Shown: positions 52,924 to 62,633, counted from the first letter of the stretch. The stretch: DNA of 64,000 nucleotides from Nitrososphaerota archaeon (GCA_026708305.1 JAPOVD010000007.1:62001-126000), one strand, 5' to 3'. Numbers and translations are program-made. The notes: a model not told the origin generated them from the sequence alone.

Positions 52924-53480
52924 TCAAGTCGATAATTATTTCTGGACCTCCAGCAATAGGCAAAACTACTATTGCAATGGGTCTAGCTAAAGAATTTAAC
53001 TTGCAATATGTTAGTGGCGGTGATACTCTTAAAGAAATTGCACATGAATATGGGTTTCAAATAGATGGTAAAGACTGGTGGGACACTAAATCTGGAATGT
53101 ATTTTTTAAACAAACGACGCCAAAATTTTGTATATGATAGGATTGTAGATAAAAAACTTAAAGAAATTTTTGATAGAGGTAATGTCGTGATTACAAGTTA
53201 TACATTACCATGGCTTGTTGATGATGGAATTAAAATATGGCTTCTTGGTTCTCATCAAAATAGTGCTGATCGTATGAAAGTTAGAGATAATGTAACAAAA
53301 GAAGAAGCACTTAAAATAGTAAAACATAGATATGAAGAAAATAAATCATTGTACAAAGAATTATATGGTATAGATTTTAAAGAAGACGCTACTATATTTG
53401 ATGAAATAATAAATACTAGTAATCTTAATGCAAATGAAGTATTACAAATAGCTAAATCAGTAGTGCATAAACTAATTTGA
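52920..53480 (+). CDS. cmk: cytidylate kinase (archaeal type)
   Basis: A 186-residue P-loop kinase phosphorylating CMP and dCMP. GPPAIGKTTI is at residues 9-18; the following LQYVSGGDTLKEIA and LPWLVDDGIKIWLLG, with NVTKEEALKIVKHRYEENKSLYKELYGID in the lid region, match archaeal Cmk. It starts with TTG within the DUF106 stop codon and its own stop overlaps the cbf5 start, so it is tightly coupled on both sides. Confidence 0.9.
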   Translation: MIKSIIISGPPAIGKTTIAMGLAKEFNLQYVSGGDTLKEIAHEYGFQIDGKDWWDTKSGMYFLNKRRQNFVYDRIVDKKLKEIFDRGNVVITSYTLPWLVDDGIKIWLLGSHQNSADRMKVRDNVTKEEALKIVKHRYEENKSLYKELYGIDFKEDATIFDEIINTSNLNANEVLQIAKSVVHKLI

Positions 53481-54469
53481 AGTTTAAACAATTTGAAAAT
53501 TTGATATGTGTTAGTCACGATGATGTTGACCATAAAATAGACTATTTTAATATGGATCTGCTTGCTTTAGATAGACTTCTGAAATATGGTTTAATATTAC
53601 TAGATAAGCCTTCTGGACAAACATCTAATGAAGTTGTATTTATGGTGAAACAAATTTTGAAAATACAAAAAGCTGGGCATAGTGGTACATTAGATCCATT
53701 AGTATCTGGATTATTGCCTATAGGACTAAATGATGCTACTAAAGCATTAAGTATACTTCATTTGGGTCCTAAAGAATATCATGCAATAGGCAGATTACAT
53801 GCACATTTCAAAATAGATGATATAAATAATATATTATCAAAATTCCGTGGAGATATATATCAAAAACCACCACAACGTTCATCAGTTTTGAGAAAAACAA
53901 GAATTAGAAAAATATTTGAACTGGAATTAATAGAGCAAAAAAATAATCTAGTATTGATTCGTGTTTTATGTGCAAGTGGTACATATATACGTAAATTACT
54001 TTATGATGTAGGTGAACTATTAGGTAGTGGAGCTACTATGATAGAATTACGACGTAATAGGATTAACCAATTTAACGAAAATAATTCGCGTTTTGTTACT
54101 TTGCATGAATTATTTGATGCATATGAATTATGGATACAAAAAAATGACTGTTCGAAACTTAAAAAAATAATACTGCCAATTGAATTGGCATTAAGTGAAA
54201 TAAAAACAGTAATAGTAAGAGATTCAGCTGTTGACGCCTTATGCCATGGAGCACAACTTGCTATACCGGGAATTTTATTCATATCTCCCAATATTCAAAA
54301 AGGTGATCTAATTGCAATCTACACATTAAAATGTGAAATAATAGCTCTTGCAGAAGCCACGTTATCAAAAGATGAAATCAGTAAAAATGTTAAAGGATAC
54401 GCATTCAAAACTAAAAGAATAATAATGGTTCCAAATACTTATAAAAAAAGTTGGCGTACTAACTCTTAA
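53477..54469 (+). CDS. cbf5: tRNA/rRNA pseudouridine synthase Cbf5 (dyskerin homologue)
   Basis: A 330-residue TruB-family pseudouridine synthase, catalytic subunit of H/ACA RNPs. The catalytic aspartate is D73 in GHSGTLDPLVSG; LLDKPSGQTS precedes it and ASGTYIRKLLYDVGELLGSGATMIELRR follows. A C-terminal PUA domain (IVRDSAVDALCHGAQLAIPGIL, residues about 240-310) binds the guide RNA end. The start is TTG. Genes L34e and L14e, which interrupt this secY-adk-cmk-cbf5 order in other archaea, are absent here. Confidence 0.95.
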   Translation: MKFKQFENLICVSHDDVDHKIDYFNMDLLALDRLLKYGLILLDKPSGQTSNEVVFMVKQILKIQKAGHSGTLDPLVSGLLPIGLNDATKALSILHLGPKEYHAIGRLHAHFKIDDINNILSKFRGDIYQKPPQRSSVLRKTRIRKIFELELIEQKNNLVLIRVLCASGTYIRKLLYDVGELLGSGATMIELRRNRINQFNENNSRFVTLHELFDAYELWIQKNDCSKLKKIILPIELALSEIKTVIVRDSAVDALCHGAQLAIPGILFISPNIQKGDLIAIYTLKCEIIALAEATLSKDEISKNVKGYAFKTKRIIMVPNTYKKSWRTNS

Positions 54470-54919
54470 TTGAATTCTAGCTTTGTTTTTAGTATATTTT
54501 TAGGTGTGATTTTTGGAATGGTGATTGGATTAGTATTTATGAATCTGAATAACATGAACCAACTAATTTTTGTAGAAGGCTCCTCTCTATCTGTAGTAAC
54601 TGAAAAAACAAATTTTACAATTGGAGAGAATATAACTATTAATTTAGTAAATTCTGGAACCATTAGATTAAAACTTGATGATATATTACTAAAAATCACT
54701 AGCCTTGATGGACGAGTACTATATTCATTACCAATGAGATCTGATCAAATAATTTTTTTGGAACCACAAGAAACTAAAACATTAACTTGGAATCAAATAC
54801 GTAATGACGGCTCTCCTATAACTACTGGCAGTTATAAAATAATTTCTTCAGCAACTGACGATTTGAATTATAAAATTACTAAATCTATAATAATTAATGT
54901 CAACAAGACAAAATACTAA
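54470..54919 (+). CDS. membrane-anchored Ig-like hypothetical protein
   Basis: A 149-residue protein starting with TTG right after the cbf5 stop. One N-terminal membrane helix (FSIFLGVIFGMVIGLVFM, residues 7-24) is followed by an outside beta-sandwich resembling BsuPI/Ig-like domains, with NFTIGENITINLVNSGTIRLKLDD, PMRSDQIIFLEPQETKTLTW and GSYKIISSATDD. No catalytic residues are seen. It probably decorates the outer membrane face. It may simply be carried along at the end of the cbf5 operon. Confidence 0.65.
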   Translation: MNSSFVFSIFLGVIFGMVIGLVFMNLNNMNQLIFVEGSSLSVVTEKTNFTIGENITINLVNSGTIRLKLDDILLKITSLDGRVLYSLPMRSDQIIFLEPQETKTLTWNQIRNDGSPITTGSYKIISSATDDLNYKITKSIIINVNKTKY

Positions 54920-54960
54920 ATACTTATTTTTTTATATTATTTTAGGTTAACAAGAAATAT

Positions 54961-55058
54961 GCCGGGGTCGCCTAGTCTGGAATGGCGCGCGCCTGGAAAA
55001 CAAAATCTAGAAAGCGCGTATTCTATTGAATACGAGAGTTCAAATCTCTCTCCCGGCG
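54961..55058 (+). tRNA. tRNA-Ser (GGA) with intron
   Basis: A class II tRNA. Acceptor GCCGGGG pairs with TCCCGGC (last pair G-U) plus discriminator G, a serine identity element. D stem GCC/GGC; anticodon stem CGCGC/GCGCG encloses 21 nt. Removing 14 nt (54999-55012) leaves the loop CTGGAAA, anticodon GGA (Ser). The extra arm is TATTC-TATT-GAATA and the T arm GAGAG-TTCAAAT-CTCTC. Only CA follows, so no full CCA is encoded. Confidence 0.95.
54999..55012 (+). other. tRNA-Ser anticodon-loop intron
   Basis: Fourteen nucleotides at position 37/38, AT-rich, deduced from the perfect flanking stem and from the resulting GGA anticodon. Splicing by the archaeal tRNA endonuclease is expected. Confidence 0.85.
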
Positions 55059-55090
55059 CATTTTTAACTTATTGTTCATTGTAATCTTTA

Positions 55091-56389
55091 ATGCCAAAAT
55101 TTGATATTATTATTATAGGAGCTGGTATATTAGGTACTACTCTATCGTATTGGTTATCTTCTTTAACTGATCTCAAAATTTGTGTAATTGACAAAGAATT
55201 TACCGTTGCAAGGCATGCAAGCAGTAGGAACACCGGTTTGATTCATTCCCCATTTTATATAGACCCTGATAAAAAAAAAACTATAGCCAAATCTTCATTT
55301 TTGTCTCATGATCTTTGGAAATTAATAGCAAATAAAAATGAGATTCCATGGTTAGAAGTTGGTACTATTGAAGTTGCATTAAATGAAACACAACATAATA
55401 TTCTAGAAATGTACCTTGATTGGGGCACTAATAATGGATTAAATGAAAGTGAGCTAAGCATATTAGATCAGAATCAAATTTCTAAAAAAGAACCACATGT
55501 AAAATGTTATTCTGGACTTTATTGTACAAAAGATGTTTCTACTAATTACGGTTTACTAACAAATGCTATGAAACAATATTCAGAAAAAAACGATACTAAT
55601 TTTATTTTCAATTTTGAAGTTAAATATGTTGTGAACTCATTAGATGACATTAAACTAATTTCCAAGAATAATGATGTATTGATAGCTAAATTTGTGATTA
55701 ATTGTGCTGGTGGGTATTCTTTAGATTTAGCAAAAAAATTTGATGCTGCTAATGAATATGTCAGTATAAATTTCAGAGGAGAATATTTAACAGCTTCACA
55801 AAATCATGGTACACTAGTGAACACAAATGTCTATTCGGTACCCAAATTTTTAGATTATCCATTTTTAGATCCACATTGGATCAAAAAATCAGATGGTAGT
55901 ACAGAAATAGGACCAAATGCAGTTCCAGTACCAACTCCAGAAACATATTGTGGATATATTGAAAATTTTAATGATGTTATTCGTAGCATATTCAAACATA
56001 TAAATAAAAACACATTAAGATTAATACTTAATAGTAATTTTTTAGAATTGGCATCTAAAGAATTTCTTAGTTTTGTATCTAAAACCAGTATGGTTAAAAG
56101 AATAAAAAAATTTATCCCAGATACCGATTCTCGTTATTTTTCTAACAATGGTACTTCTGGAATTAGAAGTCAAATAATATGCCCTGATGGCACATTTATG
56201 AATGGCATATTAGAAATTTACAATGGTAATTCTGTTCACATACTTAATTATAATTCCCCAGGTGCCACTGGAGCTCCAGCATATTCTGCATTTATTGTCA
56301 AAAAACTTCACAAAAAAGGATTTATAAAAATTAAAAATAACGCAAATGGAATTTGGAATTATGAAAAATTAATAGACTTATCAAACTAA
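55091..56389 (+). CDS. lhgO: FAD-dependent oxidoreductase, L-2-hydroxyglutarate oxidase-like (LhgO)
   Basis: A 432-residue DAO-family flavoenzyme. The FAD loop GAGILGTTLSYWL is at residues 10-22, followed by the characteristic ARHASSRNTGLIHSPFYIDPDKKK near 39-60 and the VINCAGGYSLDLAKKF segment in the middle. These match the L-2-hydroxyglutarate oxidase family, which clears L-2-hydroxyglutarate or related hydroxy acids; the natural substrate here is not proven. It directly precedes a 2-oxoacid:ferredoxin oxidoreductase that could use 2-oxoglutarate, so a joint role around 2-oxoglutarate is plausible. Confidence 0.88.
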   Translation: MPKFDIIIIGAGILGTTLSYWLSSLTDLKICVIDKEFTVARHASSRNTGLIHSPFYIDPDKKKTIAKSSFLSHDLWKLIANKNEIPWLEVGTIEVALNETQHNILEMYLDWGTNNGLNESELSILDQNQISKKEPHVKCYSGLYCTKDVSTNYGLLTNAMKQYSEKNDTNFIFNFEVKYVVNSLDDIKLISKNNDVLIAKFVINCAGGYSLDLAKKFDAANEYVSINFRGEYLTASQNHGTLVNTNVYSVPKFLDYPFLDPHWIKKSDGSTEIGPNAVPVPTPETYCGYIENFNDVIRSIFKHINKNTLRLILNSNFLELASKEFLSFVSKTSMVKRIKKFIPDTDSRYFSNNGTSGIRSQIICPDGTFMNGILEIYNGNSVHILNYNSPGATGAPAYSAFIVKKLHKKGFIKIKNNANGIWNYEKLIDLSN

Positions 56390-56431
56390 ATATTAACTAT
56401 GATTATATTAGTATGCAGTAATTAGAAAATA

Positions 56432-58324
56432 ATGGTATTTGATCATACATGGATGATTGGAGGTCCACAAGGTAGTGGAGTCGATACTGCTGCTAACATT
56501 TTTGCTACTGTGTGTGCATTAAATGGATACAAAATATTTGGTAAACGTGAATATTACTCAAATATTAAAGGTGAACATAGTTATTATGAAGTACGGTTGT
56601 CCAATGTTAAAGTGAATTCTACAACCAGTAATATAAATACATTAGTTGGAATAGATGCTGAAACCATAATAAGACATGCAGAAGATGTTGTTAGTAAAGG
56701 CATAATTATTTTTAATAATGATATACTAAAAGTAAAAATTGATGAAATTAAAACCATGGACGATTATTTCAACATAAGGTTAAAAAAATATTTGAGTAAT
56801 AAAAACAAAGATTTTTCTGTACATGGAATTTTAGAAACTGCTAAAGATAGAAAAGTATTATTATACCCAATCTCGTTACTTGATATTCTTACTAAGATCC
56901 CAAAATTAACATGTAGAAATTATAATTCTTACAGGCTACTTAATATAATTTATGTTTCTTTGTCGTTAGCTATTTTCAATGTGCCATTTACATCTATTTC
57001 TGATGTTATAGGTAAAATTTTCTATAGTAAACCTAATGTAATTAAACATAATGTTGAAATATCTAAATTAGCGTATCAATATGCAGTTGATAATTTTAAA
57101 ATAATCAGTAATTTGAAACTAAATTTTAAACATGATATGTTGATTAAGGGGCATGAAAGCATAGCATTAGGAAAAATAATTGCAGGCTGTAAATTTCAAT
57201 CATATTATCCCATTACGCCAGCTACTGATGAATGTTTATACTTAGAGTCAAAGAAATTTATCAATAAAAATATGGTAGATGAAGTAACTGTGATACAGTC
57301 TGAAGATGAGATTTCATCTATTTGTATGGCAATCGGAAGCTCTTTGACTGGTGTAAGATCCTCTACTTCAACATCTGGACCTGGGTTTTCATTGATGGTT
57401 GAATCCCTTGGATGGGCTGGAATAAATGAAGTACCTATAGTAATAACATTATATCAAAGAAGTGGACCATCAACAGGATTGCCAACTAGACACGGTCAAG
57501 AAGATTTATTATTCGCCATACATGCTGGACATGGAGAATTTTCAACTATCGTATATGCGTCAGGAAGCATAGAAGAATGTTTTTATGATGCCATCACATG
57601 TTTTAATCTTTCTGAAATTTACCAAATTCCAGTAATACATATGGTTGATAAATTCCTTGCAAGCTCCATAATTACTTGCAACAAATTTGATTTAGGAGTA
57701 ATTAAAATAATGAGAGGTAAATTACTACATGATGTGAACAAGGATTTTAAATATAAAAGATTTGAAATCACAAAAGATGGAATCTCTCCACGATCAAAAT
57801 TAGGACAGCACAATGGGATATTTTGGAACACTGGTGATGAAAGTGATGAATATGGACATATTACTGAAGATCCATTATGTAGAATTCAAATGATGGATAA
57901 GCGTATCTCGCGCCTTGATCTTATAATCAAAAATATTCCAAAGTCGCAACAAATCGTCTTACATAAATTGAATGAATATTGCATTATAAGTTGGGGTTCT
58001 ACTGCTGGGCCGATATTGGATGCAATTAAAATGTTGGAAAGAATAAATATTAAAGTTGGATTTTTACAAATTAAATTATTACAACCATTTCCAACAGAAT
58101 ATGTAAAATCTTCTTTATGTGATGTGAGAATCATAATAGATATAGAATCAAACAAGACATGCCAATTAGGAAAACTATTTAAACAAAATTTGCATCGCGA
58201 TATTGACTATTATATTTTAAAATATACTGGTAGACCAATGACATGTACAGAAATATATCGTTCTCTCAAAAATATATTTAATAAAACAGCAACCAAGGAA
58301 ATGATTTTAACTCATGGTAAATAA
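56432..58324 (+). CDS. 2-oxoacid:ferredoxin oxidoreductase, fused gamma-alpha subunit
   Basis: A 630-residue subunit whose N-terminal 190 residues are the gamma domain (GGPQGSGVDTAANIF, KREYYSNIKGEHSYY) and whose remainder is the alpha part (YYPITPATDE, QSEDEISSICMAIGSSLTGVRSSTSTSGPGFSLM, RSGPSTGLPTRHGQEDL). It belongs to the pyruvate/2-oxoglutarate/indolepyruvate ferredoxin oxidoreductase family; the fused form is typical of many archaea. It oxidises a 2-oxoacid with CoA and reduces ferredoxin. The beta subunit overlaps its end by 11 bp. Confidence 0.93.
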   Translation: MVFDHTWMIGGPQGSGVDTAANIFATVCALNGYKIFGKREYYSNIKGEHSYYEVRLSNVKVNSTTSNINTLVGIDAETIIRHAEDVVSKGIIIFNNDILKVKIDEIKTMDDYFNIRLKKYLSNKNKDFSVHGILETAKDRKVLLYPISLLDILTKIPKLTCRNYNSYRLLNIIYVSLSLAIFNVPFTSISDVIGKIFYSKPNVIKHNVEISKLAYQYAVDNFKIISNLKLNFKHDMLIKGHESIALGKIIAGCKFQSYYPITPATDECLYLESKKFINKNMVDEVTVIQSEDEISSICMAIGSSLTGVRSSTSTSGPGFSLMVESLGWAGINEVPIVITLYQRSGPSTGLPTRHGQEDLLFAIHAGHGEFSTIVYASGSIEECFYDAITCFNLSEIYQIPVIHMVDKFLASSIITCNKFDLGVIKIMRGKLLHDVNKDFKYKRFEITKDGISPRSKLGQHNGIFWNTGDESDEYGHITEDPLCRIQMMDKRISRLDLIIKNIPKSQQIVLHKLNEYCIISWGSTAGPILDAIKMLERINIKVGFLQIKLLQPFPTEYVKSSLCDVRIIIDIESNKTCQLGKLFKQNLHRDIDYYILKYTGRPMTCTEIYRSLKNIFNKTATKEMILTHGK

Positions 58325-59270
58325 TTTTTCTAAATATCGTACAAACACTCATAATGATTGGTGTGCTGGATGTGGAGATTTTGGTATATTGAATTCTATA
58401 CAGATGGCATTATATGATTTAAAAATTAAGAACCATGAAACTGTTATTTTTTCTGGTATTGGTTGTTCTGGAAAAACACCTCATTTCATAAACACCTATG
58501 GAATACATACAATACATGGTAGAGTTTTACCATTTGCTCAAGGTGCTAAAATATCTAATCCCAAAATCACAGTAATTGCAGTTGGAGGTGATGGTGATGG
58601 ATTAGGAATAGGAGCTGGACATTTTATTGCTGCTGGAAGAAGAAATATTGATATTTCTTATATAATTTTCAATAATGGAGTATATGGACTTACAAAAGGA
58701 CAACCATCTCCAACTTTACGCAGGGGAATTAAAACTAAAAATAGTATACATGCTAACATTAATTGTAATATTGACCCAATAGAATTAGCTATTGTATCAG
58801 GTTTTACATTCGTAGCTCGTGGTTATTCATTTGATATGAAACATCTTAAAAATTTAATGATCTCATCAATTATGCATAAAGGATTATCATTTTTAGATGT
58901 TATACAACCGTGCCCCACTTATAATGACATGATATTCAATGAAAATAATACTGGATCGAATGAACATTCTTCACAATCATATTATAAGCTCGAAGATACA
59001 AATTATGATCCAGTAATTAATAAAGACGATGATGAATTGACACAACATAAAAAACTAAACAAAATATTTATGAAATCTCGTGAATTAGGGCATAAAATAC
59101 CGATTGGTGTTTTTTATCAAAATAATATTATTCCGTCATATCATGATAGACTTAATGATATAATGATTAATTATGATATGATTCCACCTGCATTTTCACA
59201 AATATCTGATCAAAATAATAATACTACTGCTGATATTTCTAAACTCCTAGATGAAGTATCATTGAAATAA
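58314..59270 (+). CDS. 2-oxoacid:ferredoxin oxidoreductase, beta subunit
   Basis: The thiamine-diphosphate subunit, 318 residues. The cluster-binding cysteines are in NDWCAGCGDFG near residue 17-20 and GIGCSGKTPHF near 53; the TPP-binding signature is GDGDGLGIGAGHFIAAGRRN, and NNGVYGLTKGQPSPT follows. It completes the enzyme with the fused subunit upstream. Substrate range (pyruvate, 2-oxoglutarate) cannot be told from sequence; both have been suggested for thaumarchaeal enzymes. Confidence 0.93.
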   Translation: MVNNFSKYRTNTHNDWCAGCGDFGILNSIQMALYDLKIKNHETVIFSGIGCSGKTPHFINTYGIHTIHGRVLPFAQGAKISNPKITVIAVGGDGDGLGIGAGHFIAAGRRNIDISYIIFNNGVYGLTKGQPSPTLRRGIKTKNSIHANINCNIDPIELAIVSGFTFVARGYSFDMKHLKNLMISSIMHKGLSFLDVIQPCPTYNDMIFNENNTGSNEHSSQSYYKLEDTNYDPVINKDDDELTQHKKLNKIFMKSRELGHKIPIGVFYQNNIIPSYHDRLNDIMINYDMIPPAFSQISDQNNNTTADISKLLDEVSLK

Positions 59271-59374
59271 GTATTTTATTGGTGTTCTTATTATCCTCCT
59301 CATAACTTGAATTATAACACAATGACTTATGTAGTTAATAAAAAGTCATATACTAAGAACTATTTTAACCCAAT

Positions 59375-59896
59375 TTATTTGGACAATTTCCATGATTTAT
59401 TTATAAATACAAATTTTTGTTTTGGTGTAATGGCATTTGCTATCCAGCGATCATCATGCATGTCAAATATATAATTAATTTTGATTACGTTTTTAGGGAA
59501 TTTTGCTTGATCTAAATGATATGGCAACAACTCTAATACAAAGCTAATTTTATCTATAGCCAAATTAAACTTGCTTATTTCTTCAACATCTACTATAAAA
59601 ATAATTTGAATTGTATCTATAAAACATATAGTGATTTTTATAGAGTTATTTTTACCTCTGCGTCTTTTTATCTCTTTGAACATTGATTTTAATTTGTCCC
59701 ATTGTTGTAATCCAAACCAATTAAAAAATTTATTGAATGCTATTGAAATATCTAATTTAATTATACTCAAAAAAATATTATCTTCATCCTGTTCTATTTC
59801 TTTAAGATAAACTTGGAATTTATTATTTAGCATCTCATAGAGTACTTCAATCTCCCATGGAGACATTCCATAATGAAGTAATTTTACTGTTAGCAA
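59375..59896 (-). CDS. hypothetical protein downstream of cofE
   Basis: A soluble 173-residue protein I do not recognise. The N terminus (LLHYGMSPWEIEVLYEMLNNKFQVYLKEIEQDE) is helical, the middle contains KFFNWFGLQQWDKLKSMFKEIKRRRGKNNS and the rest is beta-rich (IKITICFIDTIQIIFIVDVEEI). No signal, membrane helix or metal site. It ends the cofE-59955-59375 minus-strand group, 58 bp from its neighbour, and is convergent with the oxidoreductase beta-subunit gene. Confidence 0.6.
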   Translation of the reverse strand: MLTVKLLHYGMSPWEIEVLYEMLNNKFQVYLKEIEQDEDNIFLSIIKLDISIAFNKFFNWFGLQQWDKLKSMFKEIKRRRGKNNSIKITICFIDTIQIIFIVDVEEISKFNLAIDKISFVLELLPYHLDQAKFPKNVIKINYIFDMHDDRWIANAITPKQKFVFINKSWKLSK

Positions 59897-59954
59897 TTTA
59901 TTATCTGATCATACTCATAAATTTTGGAATTACGTTTAAACTATTTTGCATAAT

Positions 59955-60515
59955 TCAAACAGTATGTATATATTTCCATAAATAAATTATTCCAACTGTA
60001 CTTATAACAAATATCATTGGTTTCCAAGCAAATACTGGTATTTGTGTATCTAATTTAATTTTATAATTATCTAAAATCTTATGAGCATATTTTCTTATTC
60101 TGTTGTTCCAAATCTTATAATCCACCTCATATTTTTTCATAAGGTTTGCTATTTCGTAAATTACTGGCGTTCTTTGTGAAAAAAGATGCTGTAAATAATC
60201 TCTTGATACTTCTACTTCTGCATAAATAGCAATTAATCCTTTTTTCATATCAACTAACCGCACATGTAATTCCCAAGGCTTATTTAATTTTAATGATAAT
60301 CCATTACCTATTTGAAATGGTTTTTTATGTTCAAATTTGACTTTAGTAAAACCTTCATTCACAAATATTTTTAATAAGTCATCGATATTTTTTTTTACTA
60401 TTAATGTTAATTGTTCTACACCATTTTTTGTATCTGTTTGTATTTTCTCTACTAATCCATTTGGAAGATACATTGTTTTAGGATATTTTGTTAAATATTC
60501 CATTTGATAAAACAT
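59955..60515 (-). CDS. hypothetical tail-anchored membrane protein
   Basis: A protein of about 186 residues (from ATG 60515; ATG 60503 is also possible, and the frame is open up to 60557, overlapping cofE). The middle is mixed alpha/beta, with KPWELHVRLVDMKKGLIAIYAEVEVSRDYLQHLFSQRTP, then a charged helical stretch, and one C-terminal membrane helix (FVISTVGIIYLWKYI). The orientation suggests a cytoplasmic domain held to the membrane. No family recognised. Its close position to cofE hints at a shared transcript. Confidence 0.6.
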   Translation of the reverse strand: MFYQMEYLTKYPKTMYLPNGLVEKIQTDTKNGVEQLTLIVKKNIDDLLKIFVNEGFTKVKFEHKKPFQIGNGLSLKLNKPWELHVRLVDMKKGLIAIYAEVEVSRDYLQHLFSQRTPVIYEIANLMKKYEVDYKIWNNRIRKYAHKILDNYKIKLDTQIPVFAWKPMIFVISTVGIIYLWKYIHTV

Positions 60516-60534
60516 ACAATAAGACAAATTTATG

Positions 60535-61314
60535 TTAAACGTTAAATGTAGATGCAATTAAACTACGAATATATATACATTGTTCATATGGTATATTCAT
60601 TTCATCAGATTTGATTTCTCTATTGGTTATTTCAATATTTGAATTTCTTATTATTGCAATCGGCTTGGAATCATTTCCTTCTCCCATCAGGTGATTTGCA
60701 ATTGATGCTAAATTGTCAGCAGTTGCTTGTCTTGTAACTTTCAATTTATTTCCAGTTAAATCTATATCTGATCTTCTATCCCATACCGGATTCATTCCAG
60801 CACAAGCTATAGCTATTCCGGTAGTGCCTATTCTTGATGGTGCTAATCTACTATCTGTGATAATTATTCCTACATTGACATGATACTTCAAAAAAAAACT
60901 TCGTTTTAATTGTTGGGCTATTAGAAAAGAATCATGTGGATATAATATAACTTTATCATTCATTATATTAGATTTATCTATGCCTGCATTAGGAGCTAAC
61001 ATATTATTAGATTCAGTTAATACATATCCATTTACACCACCAAAAATGCAATCAGCTTCTCGTATTATAATTTCGGCAATTTCTGGAATTATTTTAAATT
61101 TTTTGGATAACTTATAACCATCAATTGAAACATTTATTGAGCTTAAATCTAATGCACGTCCCTGAGCGCTTGAAATATATTTACTAGAGATGATTATTAT
61201 GTCTCCATTCTTAATTGTTATTTTTTGTAAATGGAACGCTGTAAATATCTCTTTAAATAGATTAAACTTATGATTCTTTTTATTCATTCTAATTGTTTTT
61301 ATTTTTAAACACAA
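60535..61314 (-). CDS. cofE: coenzyme F420-0:L-glutamate ligase CofE
   Basis: Adds glutamate residues to coenzyme F420-0. The 259 residues contain the family segments GDIIIISSKYISSAQGRALDL, READCIFGGVNGYVLT...NMLAPNAGIDKSN, IITDSRLAPSRIGTTGIAIACAG and the GWDRRSDIDLTGNKLKVTRQATADNLASIANHLMGEG-like region. It shows the organism uses F420, as reported for other thaumarchaea. It lies ahead of two unknown genes on the same strand and is divergent from leuC. Confidence 0.93.
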   Translation of the reverse strand: MCLKIKTIRMNKKNHKFNLFKEIFTAFHLQKITIKNGDIIIISSKYISSAQGRALDLSSINVSIDGYKLSKKFKIIPEIAEIIIREADCIFGGVNGYVLTESNNMLAPNAGIDKSNIMNDKVILYPHDSFLIAQQLKRSFFLKYHVNVGIIITDSRLAPSRIGTTGIAIACAGMNPVWDRRSDIDLTGNKLKVTRQATADNLASIANHLMGEGNDSKPIAIIRNSNIEITNREIKSDEMNIPYEQCIYIRSLIASTFNV

Positions 61315-61361
61315 TATTTTGATATTGAAAGATTTTAATCTAAAAAATGTTTTGATTATTT

Positions 61362-62633
61362 ATGAACATAACCGAAAAAATAATTTCTAATGCATCTGGA
61401 AAATCAGTTGTATGCCCAAATGAAGTATTATTTGTTAGAGTAGATAAAGTTATGTTACACGATGTTTCTGGACCTGGTGTAATAAAAGTATTTGATAGGT
61501 TGAAAAATCAAGGAATTAAAGTCGATTCTATATATGATCCAAATAGTGTTTGGGTTGCAGAAGATCATTTCGTACCATCTCCAGATGAAATATCTGCAAC
61601 AAATATAAAAAAATTATCTGATTTTACACATAAATACGGTATCAAAAAACATTTTAAGTATGGTATGGGTCAATATGGTATCTGTCATACTTTATCTCAT
61701 GAAGAAGCATTAGTATTGCCAGGAGAAGTTTATGCAGGTGGCGATTCGCATACAAATACCACTGGAGCTTTAGGTGCATTTGCATGTGGTTTTGGACATA
61801 CTGATATAGCATATATATTACTAAAAGGAAAAATATGGATTAAAGTGCCTGAAACTATATATTTTAAATTAAATGGCAAATTACCAGACTATGTTATGGC
61901 TAAAGATTTTATTTTGCAAATTATTGGAGATCGGGGAACTGATTTTTGTACTTATAAAACTATGCAATTTGGAGGAGACGGAATTGAAAAAATGCCCATA
62001 GATGAGAGATTAACATTAACAAATATGAGTACTGAAGCAGGAGCCAAAAATTCTATAATAGAACCTGATCAAAAAGTAGTCGATTATATGCAAGAACGCG
62101 GAATTAGAAATATGAATTTAGTTAAAGGTGACTCTAATTCAACATATCATAAAATTCTCGAATACGATTCCAATGATCTGCAACCATTGGTAGCTAAACC
62201 TTTTTCACCACAAAATATTGCTGTAGCTCATGATTGTAGTGGAATTGATCTAGATAAAGCTTATATAGGATCATGTACTGGTGCAAAATTAGAGGATTTA
62301 GCAGCTGTATCAAAAATATTAAAAGGACATAAAGTAAAAATAAGAACTGAAATCTTGCCTTCTTCATTATCAATTTATAAAAAAGCAATGGACATGGGAT
62401 TTATTAAAATATTTTTAGATGCTGGAGCTACTATCGGTCCACCTACATGTGGTGCATGTTGTGGAGCACATATGGGAGTATTATCAGAATCAGAAGTATG
62501 TATTAGTACAACTAATAGAAATTTCCCTGGTAGGATGGGACACCCTAAATCTAAAACTTATCTTGCATCTCCATTCGTAGTAGCAGCTTCATCACTCACC
62601 GGTAAAATAACAGACCCTAGAGATCTAAATTGA
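61362..62633 (+). CDS. leuC: 3-isopropylmalate dehydratase/homoaconitase large subunit (archaeal type)
   Basis: A 423-residue aconitase-family large subunit of the archaeal LeuC/HacA type. The [4Fe-4S] cysteines are in GSCTGAKLEDL near residue 305 and PPTCGACCG near 365-372. VYAGGDSHTNTTGALGAFACGFGHTD carries substrate-binding residues. It isomerises 2-isopropylmalate (leucine) or homocitrate (lysine); the family cannot be split by eye. It pairs with the small subunit that begins at its stop codon. A second, different large subunit gene follows. Confidence 0.88.
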   Translation: MNITEKIISNASGKSVVCPNEVLFVRVDKVMLHDVSGPGVIKVFDRLKNQGIKVDSIYDPNSVWVAEDHFVPSPDEISATNIKKLSDFTHKYGIKKHFKYGMGQYGICHTLSHEEALVLPGEVYAGGDSHTNTTGALGAFACGFGHTDIAYILLKGKIWIKVPETIYFKLNGKLPDYVMAKDFILQIIGDRGTDFCTYKTMQFGGDGIEKMPIDERLTLTNMSTEAGAKNSIIEPDQKVVDYMQERGIRNMNLVKGDSNSTYHKILEYDSNDLQPLVAKPFSPQNIAVAHDCSGIDLDKAYIGSCTGAKLEDLAAVSKILKGHKVKIRTEILPSSLSIYKKAMDMGFIKIFLDAGATIGPPTCGACCGAHMGVLSESEVCISTTNRNFPGRMGHPKSKTYLASPFVVAASSLTGKITDPRDLN

